Assembly: GCA_963779685.1 (NCBI GenBank)
Contig: CAVZZG010000003.1
Coordinates: 124,001-188,000, forward strand
Length of the DNA: 64,000 nucleotides
From: CAVZZG01 sp963779685
Lineage (GTDB): Bacteria; Actinomycetota; Thermoleophilia; Gaiellales; F1-60-MAGs149
Direction: 5' to 3'
Shown in pieces: positions 9,619-18,403 of the stretch. How positions within the stretch are numbered: the first letter of the stretch is position 1; the number at the start of each line of letters is the position of its first letter. The notes below the pieces were generated by a model, which made no database searches, had not been told where the DNA came from, and saw nothing but the letters and a program-made list of their open reading frames with translations. Both the position numbers and the translations under genes were made by a program.

Positions 9619-11020
9619 TCGGCTCGAAGCGCTCGCCGGCGAGGCGCGGTCGGCGCTCGGCGGCCTCGCCGACGGCTGGGTCGTCGGCGGCGCGGTGCGC
9701 GACCGCCTGCTCGACCGGCCGGTCCTCGACTGGGACGTGGTCGTGCCCGGCGACGCCCGGGCCGCGGCCGTCTCCCACGCCCGGCGCCTCGGCGGGTCGC
9801 CGTTCCCGCTCTCCGAGCGGCATGGCGCGTGGCGGGTGGTGGACGGCGATCGCACCTTCGACTTCACCGGTCTGGCGGGCACCCTCGACGCCGACCTCGC
9901 CCGGCGCGACTTCACGATCAACGCCATCGCCGTGCCGCTTGCCGGCGGCCCCCCCGTCGATCCGTACGACGGCATCGGCGACGTCGGGCGGGAGCGCCTC
10001 GTGCCGGTGTCGGACACCGTGTTCACCGACGACCCGCTGCGGCTCCTGCGCCTCCCGCGACTCGCGGTCGAGCTGGGGTTCGAACCGTCGCCGGAGGCCC
10101 TCCGGGTGGCGGCCCGCGACGCTCACCTGGCCCCCCAGGCCGCGGGCGAGCGGCTCTTCGCGGAGTTCCACCGGCTGCTGATCCAGCGCGAACCCACGTC
10201 GGCGCTGCAGCTGGCCGACCGGCTCGGCGTGCTCGCGGCCGTGCTGCCCGAGGTGGCCGCCCTCCGCGGCGTGGAGCAGAACCGCTACCACCACCTCGAC
10301 GTCTTCACGCACACCCTGCACGTCGTCGATTGCACGGCCGACATCGCCGCCAACCTCGATCACTACTTCCCCGAACCCGGCGCCAGCGCCATCGCATCGG
10401 CGCTGGCCGCGCCGATCGACGGCGCCGTCGACGTCGGCGGCGCCCTGCGATGGGCCGCGCTGCTGCACGACGTCGCCAAGCCGCTGACCCGCACCGAGAC
10501 GCCGGAGGGCGCGATCAAGTTCTTCGGGCACGAGACGAGGGGCGCCGAGATGTGCGGCCCCCTGCTCGGCCGGTTCAACACCTCGCGCGCCTTCCGGCAG
10601 CTGGTCGCCGGCCTCGTCGGCTCCCACCTCGCACTCGGATTCCTGGTCAAGGAACGCCCGCTCTCCGGCAGGACCACCTACCGCTACGCGGTGCGGACGT
10701 CGCCCGCACCGCTGGCCGCGGTCGTGCTCTCGCTCGGCGACCGCCTCGCAACCCGCGGCGAGCTGACCCGCCTGCGCGGACTCCGCCGCCACCACCAGCT
10801 CGCCCAGGACATGGCCGTCGCACTGATCACGCTCGGCGACCTCCCGCTACGCCTCGTGCTCCCCGCCGACGAACTCGCCGCTCGCATCGACCTCGAACCC
10901 GGACCCGTGCTCGGCGAACTGGTCGCAGCCGTGCAGGAGGAGCAGGCTGCCGGCGTCGTCACCACGCCCGACGACGCCGTCCGCTTCGCCACCGCATGGC
11001 TCGCGGATCGAACGGACTGA
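9611..11020 (+). CDS. CCA tRNA nucleotidyltransferase / poly(A) polymerase family with HD domain
   Basis: 469 residues. The class II nucleotidyltransferase head carries VVGGAVRDRLLDR and the metal-binding DWDVVVPGD; FDFTGLAG and RRDFTINAIAV follow, then DDPLRLLRLPRLAVELG. An HD phosphohydrolase region contains RYHHLDVFTHTLHVVD and WAALLHDVAKPLTR. It adds or repairs the 3' CCA of tRNAs; both tRNA genes in this window lack encoded CCA, consistent with a need for it. GTG 9611 is inside the alr 3' end (8-base overlap). The HD domain suggests extra 2',3'-cyclic phosphodiesterase or phosphatase activity. Confidence 0.88.
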   Translation: MPDRLEALAGEARSALGGLADGWVVGGAVRDRLLDRPVLDWDVVVPGDARAAAVSHARRLGGSPFPLSERHGAWRVVDGDRTFDFTGLAGTLDADLARRDFTINAIAVPLAGGPPVDPYDGIGDVGRERLVPVSDTVFTDDPLRLLRLPRLAVELGFEPSPEALRVAARDAHLAPQAAGERLFAEFHRLLIQREPTSALQLADRLGVLAAVLPEVAALRGVEQNRYHHLDVFTHTLHVVDCTADIAANLDHYFPEPGASAIASALAAPIDGAVDVGGALRWAALLHDVAKPLTRTETPEGAIKFFGHETRGAEMCGPLLGRFNTSRAFRQLVAGLVGSHLALGFLVKERPLSGRTTYRYAVRTSPAPLAAVVLSLGDRLATRGELTRLRGLRRHHQLAQDMAVALITLGDLPLRLVLPADELAARIDLEPGPVLGELVAAVQEEQAAGVVTTPDDAVRFATAWLADRTD

Positions 11021-11060
11021 CCGGCCTACCGGACACGCCCATTGCCGCGCCGGTTCGCCG

Positions 11061-11123
11061 GCCGGCTCTGCGAGCCGGGGCGAACTCTCGCCGAGCTCTC
11101 CGTCGGGGCGCCGGCGTCGCCAG
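11061..11123. repeat. hairpin module, copy 2
   Basis: Second copy of the module at 3116-3179. The upstream small stem is clearer here (CCGGCTC 11062-11068 / GAGCCGG 11072-11078, TGC loop). It lies between the convergent tRNA nucleotidyltransferase and PHP genes, just before three 12-mer motif copies. Confidence 0.75.
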
Positions 11124-11128
11124 AGGCG

Positions 11129-11186
11129 GTGCACTTGCGACGGTGGTGGGACGTCCAAGTGCACGTAGCGCGCCGTCCAAGTGCAC
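11129..11186. repeat. three copies of the 12-mer motif
   Basis: An inverted variant GTGCACTTGCGAC (11129-11141) is followed by two direct GTCCAAGTGCAC copies (11153-11164 and 11175-11186), which start exactly 22 bases apart. The last copy ends 10 bases before the stop codon of the minus-strand PHP gene. Confidence 0.8.
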
Positions 11187-11196
11187 GGACTCGGGG

Positions 11197-12162
11197 CTAG
11201 TGGACGCCCGCCGGCGAGTCGGCGAAGTAGGCGGCGGCCGGCGGCTCGCCGGGCAACCCGAAGGGGTTCGACCAGGCGCGGCCTCCGTGGGTACCGTCGA
11301 CCTCGATACGGCCCCAGCGCCAGTACTCGGGCAGCTCGAAGCGGGCGGCGGTGATCGATCCGTCCGGTGCGCGGCCGGTGATCTCGCCGAGCCAGGGGTG
11401 CAGGTAGCGGTCGGCGTGAACGGAGCATCCGTCCCAGGGCCCGGAGCGCATGCGCACGGTGCGGGCCGGGGCGCAGCGAACCTCCACGGCATCGCCGTCC
11501 AGCTCGATGGCGTCGATCTCCGGTCCGGTCGAGCCGTAGGCGCGGCCTTCGCGGAGCGCGGCGATCACCGCCTCGCGGCTCCGTTCGCGTACCGAGACGA
11601 AGGTCCAGGCGTGCCGGCTGTCCTGCCCGAGGTAATGGCAGTCGTCGGTGGCGACGCCGAACGCCAGCGTCCCGGCCTGGATGACGTTGTCCCAGTGCAC
11701 CGTCGAGAGGCCGTTGCCCTGCGCGACCTCGCAGCCGGCGTTGTAGATCTCCAGCCCGACGAGTGATGGGGCGGAAAGGTAGTGCTCGGCCTCGATGCCG
11801 CTCCAGTACGGATGGCACAGGTAGGGCGCACCGCCTTCGGCAAGGATCCAGGCCGCCAGCGCCTCGATGGTCTCGAAGTAGTCGCGCACCTCGGGTAGCG
11901 CTGCGACGCCGAGTGCGAGCACCTCGGCCTCCCGCACGGCCGCGTCGCAGCGCGAGGACAGCTCGCTGGACGGGATCACGACCAGGCCGTCGCGTTCGTG
12001 GCTGGTGACGTGCCAGTGGTCGGTGATCGCCAGCACGTCGTACCCGGCCCGCGCGTAGTGGTCGCACAGCCCGGCCGGCGTCGCGTCGCCGTCGGAGTTG
12101 GTCGTGTGGGCGTGAAGCTGGCACCGGAGCCAGGTTCCGTCGGCCGGCAGGAGGTGCGTCAC
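11197..12162 (-). CDS. PHP-domain metal-dependent phosphoesterase
   Basis: 321 residues. The N-terminal PHP signature LRCQLHAHTTNSDGDATPAGL is followed by AITDHWH, VIPSSELSSR and LCHPYWSG, giving the usual set of metal-binding His and Asp residues. The remainder is a beta-rich C-terminal extension (VEVRCAPARTVRMRSG, RFELPEYWRWGRIEVDG). Stand-alone PHP proteins of this size hydrolyse small phosphoesters; the substrate is unknown. GTG 12162 is favoured because TACCGT lies 7 bases upstream; GTG 12171 is an in-frame alternative. It diverges from the ABC importer. Confidence 0.8.
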   Translation of the reverse strand: MTHLLPADGTWLRCQLHAHTTNSDGDATPAGLCDHYARAGYDVLAITDHWHVTSHERDGLVVIPSSELSSRCDAAVREAEVLALGVAALPEVRDYFETIEALAAWILAEGGAPYLCHPYWSGIEAEHYLSAPSLVGLEIYNAGCEVAQGNGLSTVHWDNVIQAGTLAFGVATDDCHYLGQDSRHAWTFVSVRERSREAVIAALREGRAYGSTGPEIDAIELDGDAVEVRCAPARTVRMRSGPWDGCSVHADRYLHPWLGEITGRAPDGSITAARFELPEYWRWGRIEVDGTHGGRAWSNPFGLPGEPPAAAYFADSPAGVH

Positions 12163-12169
12163 GCCCGTC

Positions 12170-12175
12170 ACGGTA
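12170..12175 (-). promoter_or_regulatory. -10 element of the PHP gene (leaderless)
   Basis: TACCGT on the minus strand, 7 bases before GTG 12162. Confidence 0.4.
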
Positions 12176-12206
12176 GGTGGGACTGGCCGTTGCGTCCAGC
12201 GTCCGG

Positions 12207-12212
12207 TAGGAT
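12207..12212 (+). promoter_or_regulatory. -10 element of the peptide ABC importer operon
   Basis: TAGGAT upstream of ATG 12233, with a strong ribosome-binding site GGGAGG at 12223-12228. Unlike most starts nearby, this operon appears to have a short leader. Confidence 0.45.
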
Positions 12213-12232
12213 CGCGGCTCACGGGAGGTTTG

Positions 12233-13942
12233 ATGCAAGAGTCAGGATGGCGACCGATCGACCGCCGGACGCTGCTCGCAGGCGCCGGTTCAGGCATGCT
12301 CGCGTTCTATCTCGCGGCCTGCGGCGGCTCGTCGTCGCAGCTACCACCGACGTCCAGCGGGCCTGCCCTGTCGGGCACCGGCTCCGGCACGGTGCCGGGC
12401 GCCGACCTGTCCAAGGTGCCCGGACCGCCCGCCGGCGGTGGCAAGCGCGGCGGCAGCGCCGTCGTGGCCTGGTCGGTGGAGGGCAACTCCTATGACCCGG
12501 CGATCGGCTATTCGGGCACGGCGTGGGACTCGATCTGCAACCTCACGTTCGCGCCGCTCTACTCCTACGGCACGGACAGCTCGCCGCAGCCGAACTGCGC
12601 GGCCGACATGCCGAAGATCTCGAGCGACGGGCTCGTGTACACGATCCCGCTGCGGAAGGGCGTCACGTTCCACAACGGCCGGGCCGTGGTGGCGGCGGAC
12701 TACAAGTACGCCTGGGAGCGGGTGCTCGACCCGAAGCTCGAGAGCTGGGCGTCGAGCTACATCTACACCATCAAGGGCGCCTCCGAGCTCTTCGACGGCA
12801 AGGCCACCGAGCTGACGGGCGTCAGGGTCGTCGACGACATGACCCTCGAGGTGACGCTCACCCAGCCGGACGTGACGTTCCTGTACGCCCTGACCCAGCC
12901 GTTCATGGCGCCCGTGCCGAAGGAGGCCGTCCAGCAGTTCGGAGCCGACTTCTCGACGAACGTGGTCGGCAACGGCCCGTTCCGGCTGGCGAAGTACGAC
13001 TCGGCCGGCCAGAACATGCTGTTCCAGCGCCACGAGGGCTATCACTGGCAGCCGCTGCCCTATCTCGACTCCGTCGAGTATCGCTGGGGCATCGATTCGA
13101 GCGTTCAGCTGCTCGAGCTCGAGAAGGGCAACGTGCAGCTCCTCGCCGACGGCCTCGACGCCCAGCTGCTTGCCAAGATGAAGCTGAACGACGCGCTCAA
13201 GAACGACATCTTCCAGCAGCCGCTGTGGGCCCAGCGCTGGGTCAATCTCGACCAGCGGCGCGTCAAGGGGTTCGCGAACCAGAACATCCGGCTCGCGCTC
13301 AACTATGCCACCGACCGCGACGCACTCGGCCGCGTGACCGGCGCCGAGGCCGAGAACTGGGGCGCCCCGTTCCCGAAGAGCCTGCCCCTGCCGCGCACGC
13401 TCACCCCGTACAACCACGACGCCGCCAAGGTCAGCCAGCTGCTGGCGGCAGCCGGCGAGCCGCCGCCGTCGTTCCAGTTCTGGGTCGACACCGATTATCC
13501 CGAGGACATCAAGATCGGCCAGGTGCTCCAGAACCAGTGGAAGCAGGCGGGTTTCGACGTCACCATCAAGCAGGCCTCCGGCGACGCCATCAACGAGCTC
13601 GTGTCCAAGGGCAAGTGCGACGCCTGGGTGTCTTCGTACTACTTCATCTACCCGACCGCGATCGACATCATCAGCCAGTACTACGAGACCGGCGGGACGG
13701 CCAACTACACCAAGTACTCGAACCCCCAGGTCGACTCGCTCACCGCCCAGGCCCGCAAGACCACCGACGCCGCGGCCCGCGACCAGCTGCTCGCCCAGGT
13801 CGAGCAGGTCATCTTCGACGACGCCCCGGGGGTCTACCTGCAGTCCGTCAACTGGCTCATGGGCGTCGACCTGCAGAAGCTGCAGAACTTCACGTACAAC
13901 GGTGTCTACGGCGCCTACTACGACCGTCTCTGGGTCGCGTAG
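12233..13942 (+). CDS. family-5 ABC transporter substrate-binding lipoprotein
   Basis: 569 residues; captures oligopeptides, nickel complexes or similar solutes at the cell surface. The signal peptide has a Tat-like twin Arg (DRRTLLAGAG, residues 11-12) and a lipobox with Cys30 (YLAACGG), so it is probably a Tat-exported lipoprotein. SBP_bac_5 features include the FHNGRAVVAADYKYAWERVL region, VVGNGPFRLAKYD and RLALNYATDRDAL. The start is fixed by GGGAGG at 12223. It is the first gene of a complete importer (13902-17522). Confidence 0.92.
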   Translation: MQESGWRPIDRRTLLAGAGSGMLAFYLAACGGSSSQLPPTSSGPALSGTGSGTVPGADLSKVPGPPAGGGKRGGSAVVAWSVEGNSYDPAIGYSGTAWDSICNLTFAPLYSYGTDSSPQPNCAADMPKISSDGLVYTIPLRKGVTFHNGRAVVAADYKYAWERVLDPKLESWASSYIYTIKGASELFDGKATELTGVRVVDDMTLEVTLTQPDVTFLYALTQPFMAPVPKEAVQQFGADFSTNVVGNGPFRLAKYDSAGQNMLFQRHEGYHWQPLPYLDSVEYRWGIDSSVQLLELEKGNVQLLADGLDAQLLAKMKLNDALKNDIFQQPLWAQRWVNLDQRRVKGFANQNIRLALNYATDRDALGRVTGAEAENWGAPFPKSLPLPRTLTPYNHDAAKVSQLLAAAGEPPPSFQFWVDTDYPEDIKIGQVLQNQWKQAGFDVTIKQASGDAINELVSKGKCDAWVSSYYFIYPTAIDIISQYYETGGTANYTKYSNPQVDSLTAQARKTTDAAARDQLLAQVEQVIFDDAPGVYLQSVNWLMGVDLQKLQNFTYNGVYGAYYDRLWVA

Positions 13943-14789
13943 CGAGGCCCGGCGGCGGCGTCCGACGACGCTGGTCGCCGGGCTCGTCCTGCTCGGCCTC
14001 ATGATCCTGTTCGCGCTCTGCGCCCCGCTCTTCGGCGATGCCTACGCGACGCCGATCGACGGACTGACACCGGACGGCCTGCCGCTCGGGGTCGGCGCTC
14101 CCGGTCACCTCCTCGGCACCGACGAGATCGGCCGGGACATGCTCGCCCGCGCCGCCTACGGCGGCCGGACCAGCCTCGCGATCACGTTCATCGCGAACCT
14201 CACGTCGGTGATGCTCGGGGCCATCGTCGGCGTCATCGCGGGGTTCTACCGGGGTGCGGCCGAGCAGGGCCTGATGCGGCTGACCGACGTCTTCCTGGCG
14301 ATCCCGACGGCGATCATGGGCCTGGCGCTCGCGAGCATCTTCGGCACCGGCGTGACCGGCCTGGTGATCGTGGTGACGGTGCTCTACTGGGCATGGACGG
14401 CGCGGCTGGTGTTCGGCGAGACGCTCGCCCTCCGCCGCCGGGCCTTCGTCGAGGCGGCAGTCGCCTCCGGCGTCTCGGGTCCCACCATCGTCCGGCGGCA
14501 CATCCTGCCGCACCTCTCGGCGATGCTGCTCGCGGTCGGCGCGCTGAACGCCGCGTCCGTCGTCGCGGTCGGCGCCGGGCTCTCGTACCTCGGCGCCGGC
14601 ATCCAACCGCCTGCGCCGGAGTGGGGGAACATGCTGCAGTCGGGCCAGGACGCGATCGATTACGCGCCGCACCTCTTGCTCGTGCCGCTGCTCTGCATCG
14701 TGCTCACGATCCTGTCGTTCGTCCTGATCGCGGAGGCCGTCGCCCGGCGCAACAAGATCAACTGGCGCGGGTCGTGGCTCGATATCTGA
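13902..14789 (+). CDS. ABC importer permease, DppC/OppC type
   Basis: 295-residue inner-membrane permease with about six transmembrane segments. The N-terminal helix is LVAGLVLLGLMILFALCAPLF; the periplasmic GTDEIGRDMLAR motif and GAIVGVIAGFYRG follow, and the EAA-loop region (EAAVASGVSGPTIVRRHILP) contacts the ATPases. GTG 13902 gives a 41-base overlap with the substrate-binding gene; no other start codon lies between it and the first helix, so I accept the long overlap. Confidence 0.88.
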   Translation: MSTAPTTTVSGSRSEARRRRPTTLVAGLVLLGLMILFALCAPLFGDAYATPIDGLTPDGLPLGVGAPGHLLGTDEIGRDMLARAAYGGRTSLAITFIANLTSVMLGAIVGVIAGFYRGAAEQGLMRLTDVFLAIPTAIMGLALASIFGTGVTGLVIVVTVLYWAWTARLVFGETLALRRRAFVEAAVASGVSGPTIVRRHILPHLSAMLLAVGALNAASVVAVGAGLSYLGAGIQPPAPEWGNMLQSGQDAIDYAPHLLLVPLLCIVLTILSFVLIAEAVARRNKINWRGSWLDI

Positions 14790-15694
14790 CCGTCAGGGTC
14801 GTGCTCGGGCTGGTGTCGATCCTCGGCGTCATCCTGCTCACGTTCTCGCTCCAGTTCCTCGTGCCCGGCGACCCGGCGCGGCGCGTGGCCGGGCCCCGCG
14901 CGACCCCTGAGACGCTGGCGATCGTCCGTCAGAACCTGCACCTCGACGATCCCGTCCCGGTCCAGTTCCTCCGCTACGCGGCGGGGATCGTGCAGGGCGA
15001 CCTCGGCGTCTCGTACGTCAAGCGCCGGCCCGTGTCGGACCTGTTGCTCGAGCGGCTGCCCGCGACCGTCCTGCTTGCCATGACGGGGCTCGCGATCGAG
15101 ATCGTGTTCGGGTGCTCGCTCGGTATCTGGGACGGACTGCGACCGCGCCGGAGCCGGATGCTCGCGGCGGGCAACGTGATCCTGCTCTCGATCCCTGCCT
15201 ACTCGCTCGGCTTCATGCTCCTGCTCGTCTTCGCCTACCGGCTCGGCCTCTTTCCGCTGTCGGGCGGGCCGGGGATCCACGAGCTGGTGCTGCCGGCGAT
15301 CACCCTGGGCCTGTTCGGCATCCCGTACTACGCCGCCGTCGTGTCGGAGGCCGTCCGCCAGGCGACGTCGGCCTCCTACACCCGGACGGCGGTCGCGAAG
15401 GGCCTGACCCGCCACCAGATCATCCGCCGTCACGTGGTGCGCAACACGCTGTCGCCCGCCATCACGCTCGCGGGCCTCGACGTCGCCATCTACCTGTCGG
15501 GCGTGGTCTTCGTCGAGCAGGTCTTCGCGTGGCCCGGCATCGGCGTCACCGCCGAGGATGCCTTCAACCAGCTCGACCGGCCCCTGCTGATGGGCACCGT
15601 CATCATCGGCGCGATCGTCGTCATCGCCTTCAACCTGGTCGCCGATGTGGTGCGCGCGATGGTCGACCCTCGCACCCGTGCGGAGTCCTCGTGA
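14774..15694 (+). CDS. ABC importer permease, DppB/OppB type
   Basis: 306 residues, six predicted transmembrane helices. It shows the DppB-family N-terminus (VLGLVSILGVILLTFSLQFL), VPGDPARRVAG, the LGVSYVKRRPV region, and the EAA loop SYTRTAVAKGLTRHQIIRRH. GTG 14774 overlaps the previous gene by 16 bases; the stop overlaps the next GTG by 4. The order C then B is the reverse of the usual dppB-dppC. Confidence 0.9.
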   Translation: MARYLTVRVVLGLVSILGVILLTFSLQFLVPGDPARRVAGPRATPETLAIVRQNLHLDDPVPVQFLRYAAGIVQGDLGVSYVKRRPVSDLLLERLPATVLLAMTGLAIEIVFGCSLGIWDGLRPRRSRMLAAGNVILLSIPAYSLGFMLLLVFAYRLGLFPLSGGPGIHELVLPAITLGLFGIPYYAAVVSEAVRQATSASYTRTAVAKGLTRHQIIRRHVVRNTLSPAITLAGLDVAIYLSGVVFVEQVFAWPGIGVTAEDAFNQLDRPLLMGTVIIGAIVVIAFNLVADVVRAMVDPRTRAESS

Positions 15695-16632
15695 TCACGC
15701 TCGAGCACCTCGGCGTCACCTATGGCCCGTTCGAGGCCGTGCGCGACGTCACCCTCGCCGTGCCGCCCGGCACGACGACTGCGCTCGTCGGTGAGTCCGG
15801 ATCGGGCAAGTCGTCGCTCGCGCTCGCCACCTCGCGCCTGCTGCCCCCGGGCGCCGCCATGACCGGCACGGTGCGCGTCGGCGACGTCGACGTCGGCAAG
15901 CTCGCCGGCGACGAGTTGCGCGCTGCGCGCGGCCGGCTGGTCGGCTACCTGGCCCAGGACGCGATGGCGGCCCTGAACCCGGTCGTGCCCGCCGGACGGC
16001 AGGTGGCCGAGGTCTTCGAGCTGCGCGCCGGCGCCACCCGCCGGGCGGCGATGAGCTCGGCGGTCGACCTGCTGCGCCGGGTCGGCATCCAGCAGCCCGG
16101 CCACGTCGCGACGCTGTACCCGCACGAGCTGTCCGGGGGCATGCGGCAGCGGGTCATGATCGCCATCGCGCTGGCCCTGCGGCCATCGGTCCTGATCGCC
16201 GACGAGCCGACGACGGCCCTCGACGTGACGGTGCAGGCGGAGATCCTCTCGCTCGTCCGCGACCTGCAGCGCGACTTCGGCCTGACGGTGCTGTGGATCA
16301 CGCACGACATGGGCGTCGTGGCCGAGATCGCCGACGCCGTCGCGGTCATGTACGGCGGCCGGATCGTCGAGCACGGCCCCGCCCTCGACGTCTTCGCCAG
16401 GACGGCTCATCCATATGCGCGGGCCCTGCTCGACGCCGTCCGCACGCAGCATGCTGCTGCCGCCAAGGAGCCGTTCACGGTGATCGCCGGCCAGCCGCCC
16501 GCCGGCGAGGTCCCGCCGGGCTGCCCGTTCCATCCCCGTTGTCCCGTTGTCGTGGCGTCGTGCAGCGCCACCATGCCCGCGACCCGCAGCGTCGGCGCCG
16601 ACCACGTGGCGGCCTGCCACCTGCTGTCGTGA
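15691..16632 (+). CDS. ABC importer ATPase, DppD/OppD type
   Basis: 313-residue ATP-binding subunit. Walker A GESGSGKSSLALA, signature ELSGGMRQRVMIA, Walker B VLIADEPTTALDV and the switch His in WITHDMGVVAEI are all present. The C-terminal Opp/Dpp extension with a four-cysteine Fe-S-like pattern (GCPFHPRCPVVVASC ... CHL) follows. GTG 15691 and GTG 16629 overlaps show tight coupling with both neighbours. Confidence 0.93.
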   Translation: MITLEHLGVTYGPFEAVRDVTLAVPPGTTTALVGESGSGKSSLALATSRLLPPGAAMTGTVRVGDVDVGKLAGDELRAARGRLVGYLAQDAMAALNPVVPAGRQVAEVFELRAGATRRAAMSSAVDLLRRVGIQQPGHVATLYPHELSGGMRQRVMIAIALALRPSVLIADEPTTALDVTVQAEILSLVRDLQRDFGLTVLWITHDMGVVAEIADAVAVMYGGRIVEHGPALDVFARTAHPYARALLDAVRTQHAAAAKEPFTVIAGQPPAGEVPPGCPFHPRCPVVVASCSATMPATRSVGADHVAACHLLS

Positions 16633-17522
16633 TCGAACTGGTCGACGTCCAGAAGCGCTACGGGCCGGTGCGTGCCCTGGACGGTGTGTCGCTGACGATC
16701 GAGGTCGGGCGCACCATTGGGCTGGTCGGAGAGTCGGGCAGCGGCAAGTCCACCGCCGGGCGGCTCGTGATCGGCCTCGAGCGCCCGACCGCCGGCGAGC
16801 TGCGGTTCCGCGGCGCCCGCTACCCGCGCTCGGCGCGGGGGTTGCGCGACGTCCGCCGGGCCGTCTCCATGGTCTTCCAGGACCCCTACGACTCGCTCGA
16901 TCCCCGGTTCACCATCGGCCAGGTGGTGGACGAGCCGCTGCGCGCGAACGGCGTGCGCGACCGGGAGAGGGTGCGGAGCCTGCTCGACCTCGTCGGTCTC
17001 GAGGGCGTGCCCGAATCGACGTCGCCGGGGGAGCTCTCGGGCGGGCAGCGCCAGCGGGTCGGCGTCGCCCGCGCTCTCGCCCTGCAGCCGCAGATCGTGG
17101 TGTGCGACGAGCCCACCTCGGCGCTCGACGTGTCGGTGCAGGCGCAGATCCTCAACCTGCTCCTCACGCTGCAGCGCGACCAGGGGCTCGGGTACCTGTT
17201 CATCTCCCACGACCTCGACGTCGTCCGCCGGATGAGCGATGAGGTGGTCGTCCTCTACGCCGGGTCGATCATGGAGCGGGGCCCGGCCGCGACGGTCGCC
17301 GCGCGACCGCGTCACCCCTATACCCAGGCTCTCGTGTCGGCGATCCCGGGCACGTCACCGGCGGAGCGGCGGCTCGACGCCCGCGTCCGGTTGCCGGACG
17401 GCGTGGCCACCGCGGCGGCCACCGGTTGTCCGTTCTCGACCCGGTGCCCGAAGGTGGCCGACCGCTGCCTGAGCGAGCGCCCGGCCCTGGTCGACGGTGT
17501 CGCCTGCCACTTCCCGGATTGA
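16629..17522 (+). CDS. ABC importer ATPase, DppF/OppF type
   Basis: 297-residue second ATPase. Walker A GESGSGKSTAGRLV, signature GELSGGQRQRVGVARAL, Walker B IVVCDEPTSALDV and the switch SHDLDVVRRM. It also ends with a Cys-rich tail (GCPFSTRCPKVADRC). Together with the four preceding genes it completes a heteromeric importer. The operon ends here; 68 bases separate it from the next gene. Confidence 0.92.
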   Translation: MIELVDVQKRYGPVRALDGVSLTIEVGRTIGLVGESGSGKSTAGRLVIGLERPTAGELRFRGARYPRSARGLRDVRRAVSMVFQDPYDSLDPRFTIGQVVDEPLRANGVRDRERVRSLLDLVGLEGVPESTSPGELSGGQRQRVGVARALALQPQIVVCDEPTSALDVSVQAQILNLLLTLQRDQGLGYLFISHDLDVVRRMSDEVVVLYAGSIMERGPAATVAARPRHPYTQALVSAIPGTSPAERRLDARVRLPDGVATAAATGCPFSTRCPKVADRCLSERPALVDGVACHFPD

Positions 17523-17590
17523 CCCGGCGTCCGGCGCGACGGCCCCCCCAACGGGGGATCCCCGGTTCGGTCGCCGGCGGGCAGGCTTCG

Positions 17591-18328
17591 ATGATGCGCA
17601 CGCTTGGATGGACGTTGCTGAAGGGGCTCGCCGTCGCGGCCCTCTGCGCGTTCTTCCTGAGTGCGATCCGCTACGACCTCCTGCACGGCATGGCTGCGGC
17701 GGCCGGGCTCCTGATCATGTTCCTGACGATGCTCGCCGTCAGCTTCGTCCGTGGCTGGCCGGTGTCGGACTTCAACCCCGGCGTGGTCGCGCTCCGCCGC
17801 CAGGAGTCGGCTAGCAGGAGGCGCGGCGAGTTGCGTACCGCCGTCGAGGCGACCCTGGCCCGCGCGCTCGAGGCCGATGACGTCCACCGACGGGCCGACA
17901 TCGACCAGTTGTTCGATCTGGCGGACATCACGGACGCCGCCAGCCGGCACGCGAGCCGCGACGTGGCCGCCCTCCTCGACCAGGCGCGCGCGTGCGTGCC
18001 GAGGCGCCAGGGGGCCATCGCGGCGCGGAAGGCGGCGCGCTGCGCCCGCCGGCGCCGCCACGGGTTCCGCGACGATCCGCTCGGCGCCGTGGATGCTGCG
18101 GCCGACCGGCTCGATGCATCCTCGCCCGGGTTCGCCGCCGAGTGGTCGAAGCGGCGCGAGGCGCGCCTCGAGGCCGATGCCGAGCTCCGGCGGGCGTCGT
18201 GGGAGCTCCACCTCCTGTCGCGCTGGGACCGGTGCCGGTTCCTGCGTCTCCGCACCGTCCCGATCAGCGTGCTGGAACGGTCCGGGCTCGAGGTCGCCAG
18301 CCGCCTGGCTGCGGCCGGCGAACGCTGA
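17591..18328 (+). CDS. unknown membrane-anchored protein
   Basis: 245 residues; no family recognised. Two hydrophobic helices lie at about 9-27 (LLKGLAVAALCAFFLSAI) and 33-52 (HGMAAAAGLLIMFLTMLAVS). A long, very basic and alanine-rich cytoplasmic part follows (about 190 residues, with CARRRRHGF and many RR pairs), probably mostly helical. Start ATG 17591 or 17594. It is followed by a GGGGGCCCCC palindrome at about 18331-18340, then mreC. The location before the cell-shape operon is suggestive but not proof of a shared role. Confidence 0.65.
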   Translation: MMRTLGWTLLKGLAVAALCAFFLSAIRYDLLHGMAAAAGLLIMFLTMLAVSFVRGWPVSDFNPGVVALRRQESASRRRGELRTAVEATLARALEADDVHRRADIDQLFDLADITDAASRHASRDVAALLDQARACVPRRQGAIAARKAARCARRRRHGFRDDPLGAVDAAADRLDASSPGFAAEWSKRREARLEADAELRRASWELHLLSRWDRCRFLRLRTVPISVLERSGLEVASRLAAAGER

Positions 18329-18353
18329 CGGGGGCCCCCGAGACCCCCCGGGC

Positions 18354-18359
18354 TACACT
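18354..18359 (+). promoter_or_regulatory. possible -10 element of the mreC operon
   Basis: TACACT, 44 bases before mreC ATG 18404. The same hexamer precedes tRNA-Cys at 57434-57439. Confidence 0.35.
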
Positions 18360-18403
18360 CCCACCGGCTGGGGCCTGGTCCGCACCCGTGTCCGGCCGAG
18401 GGG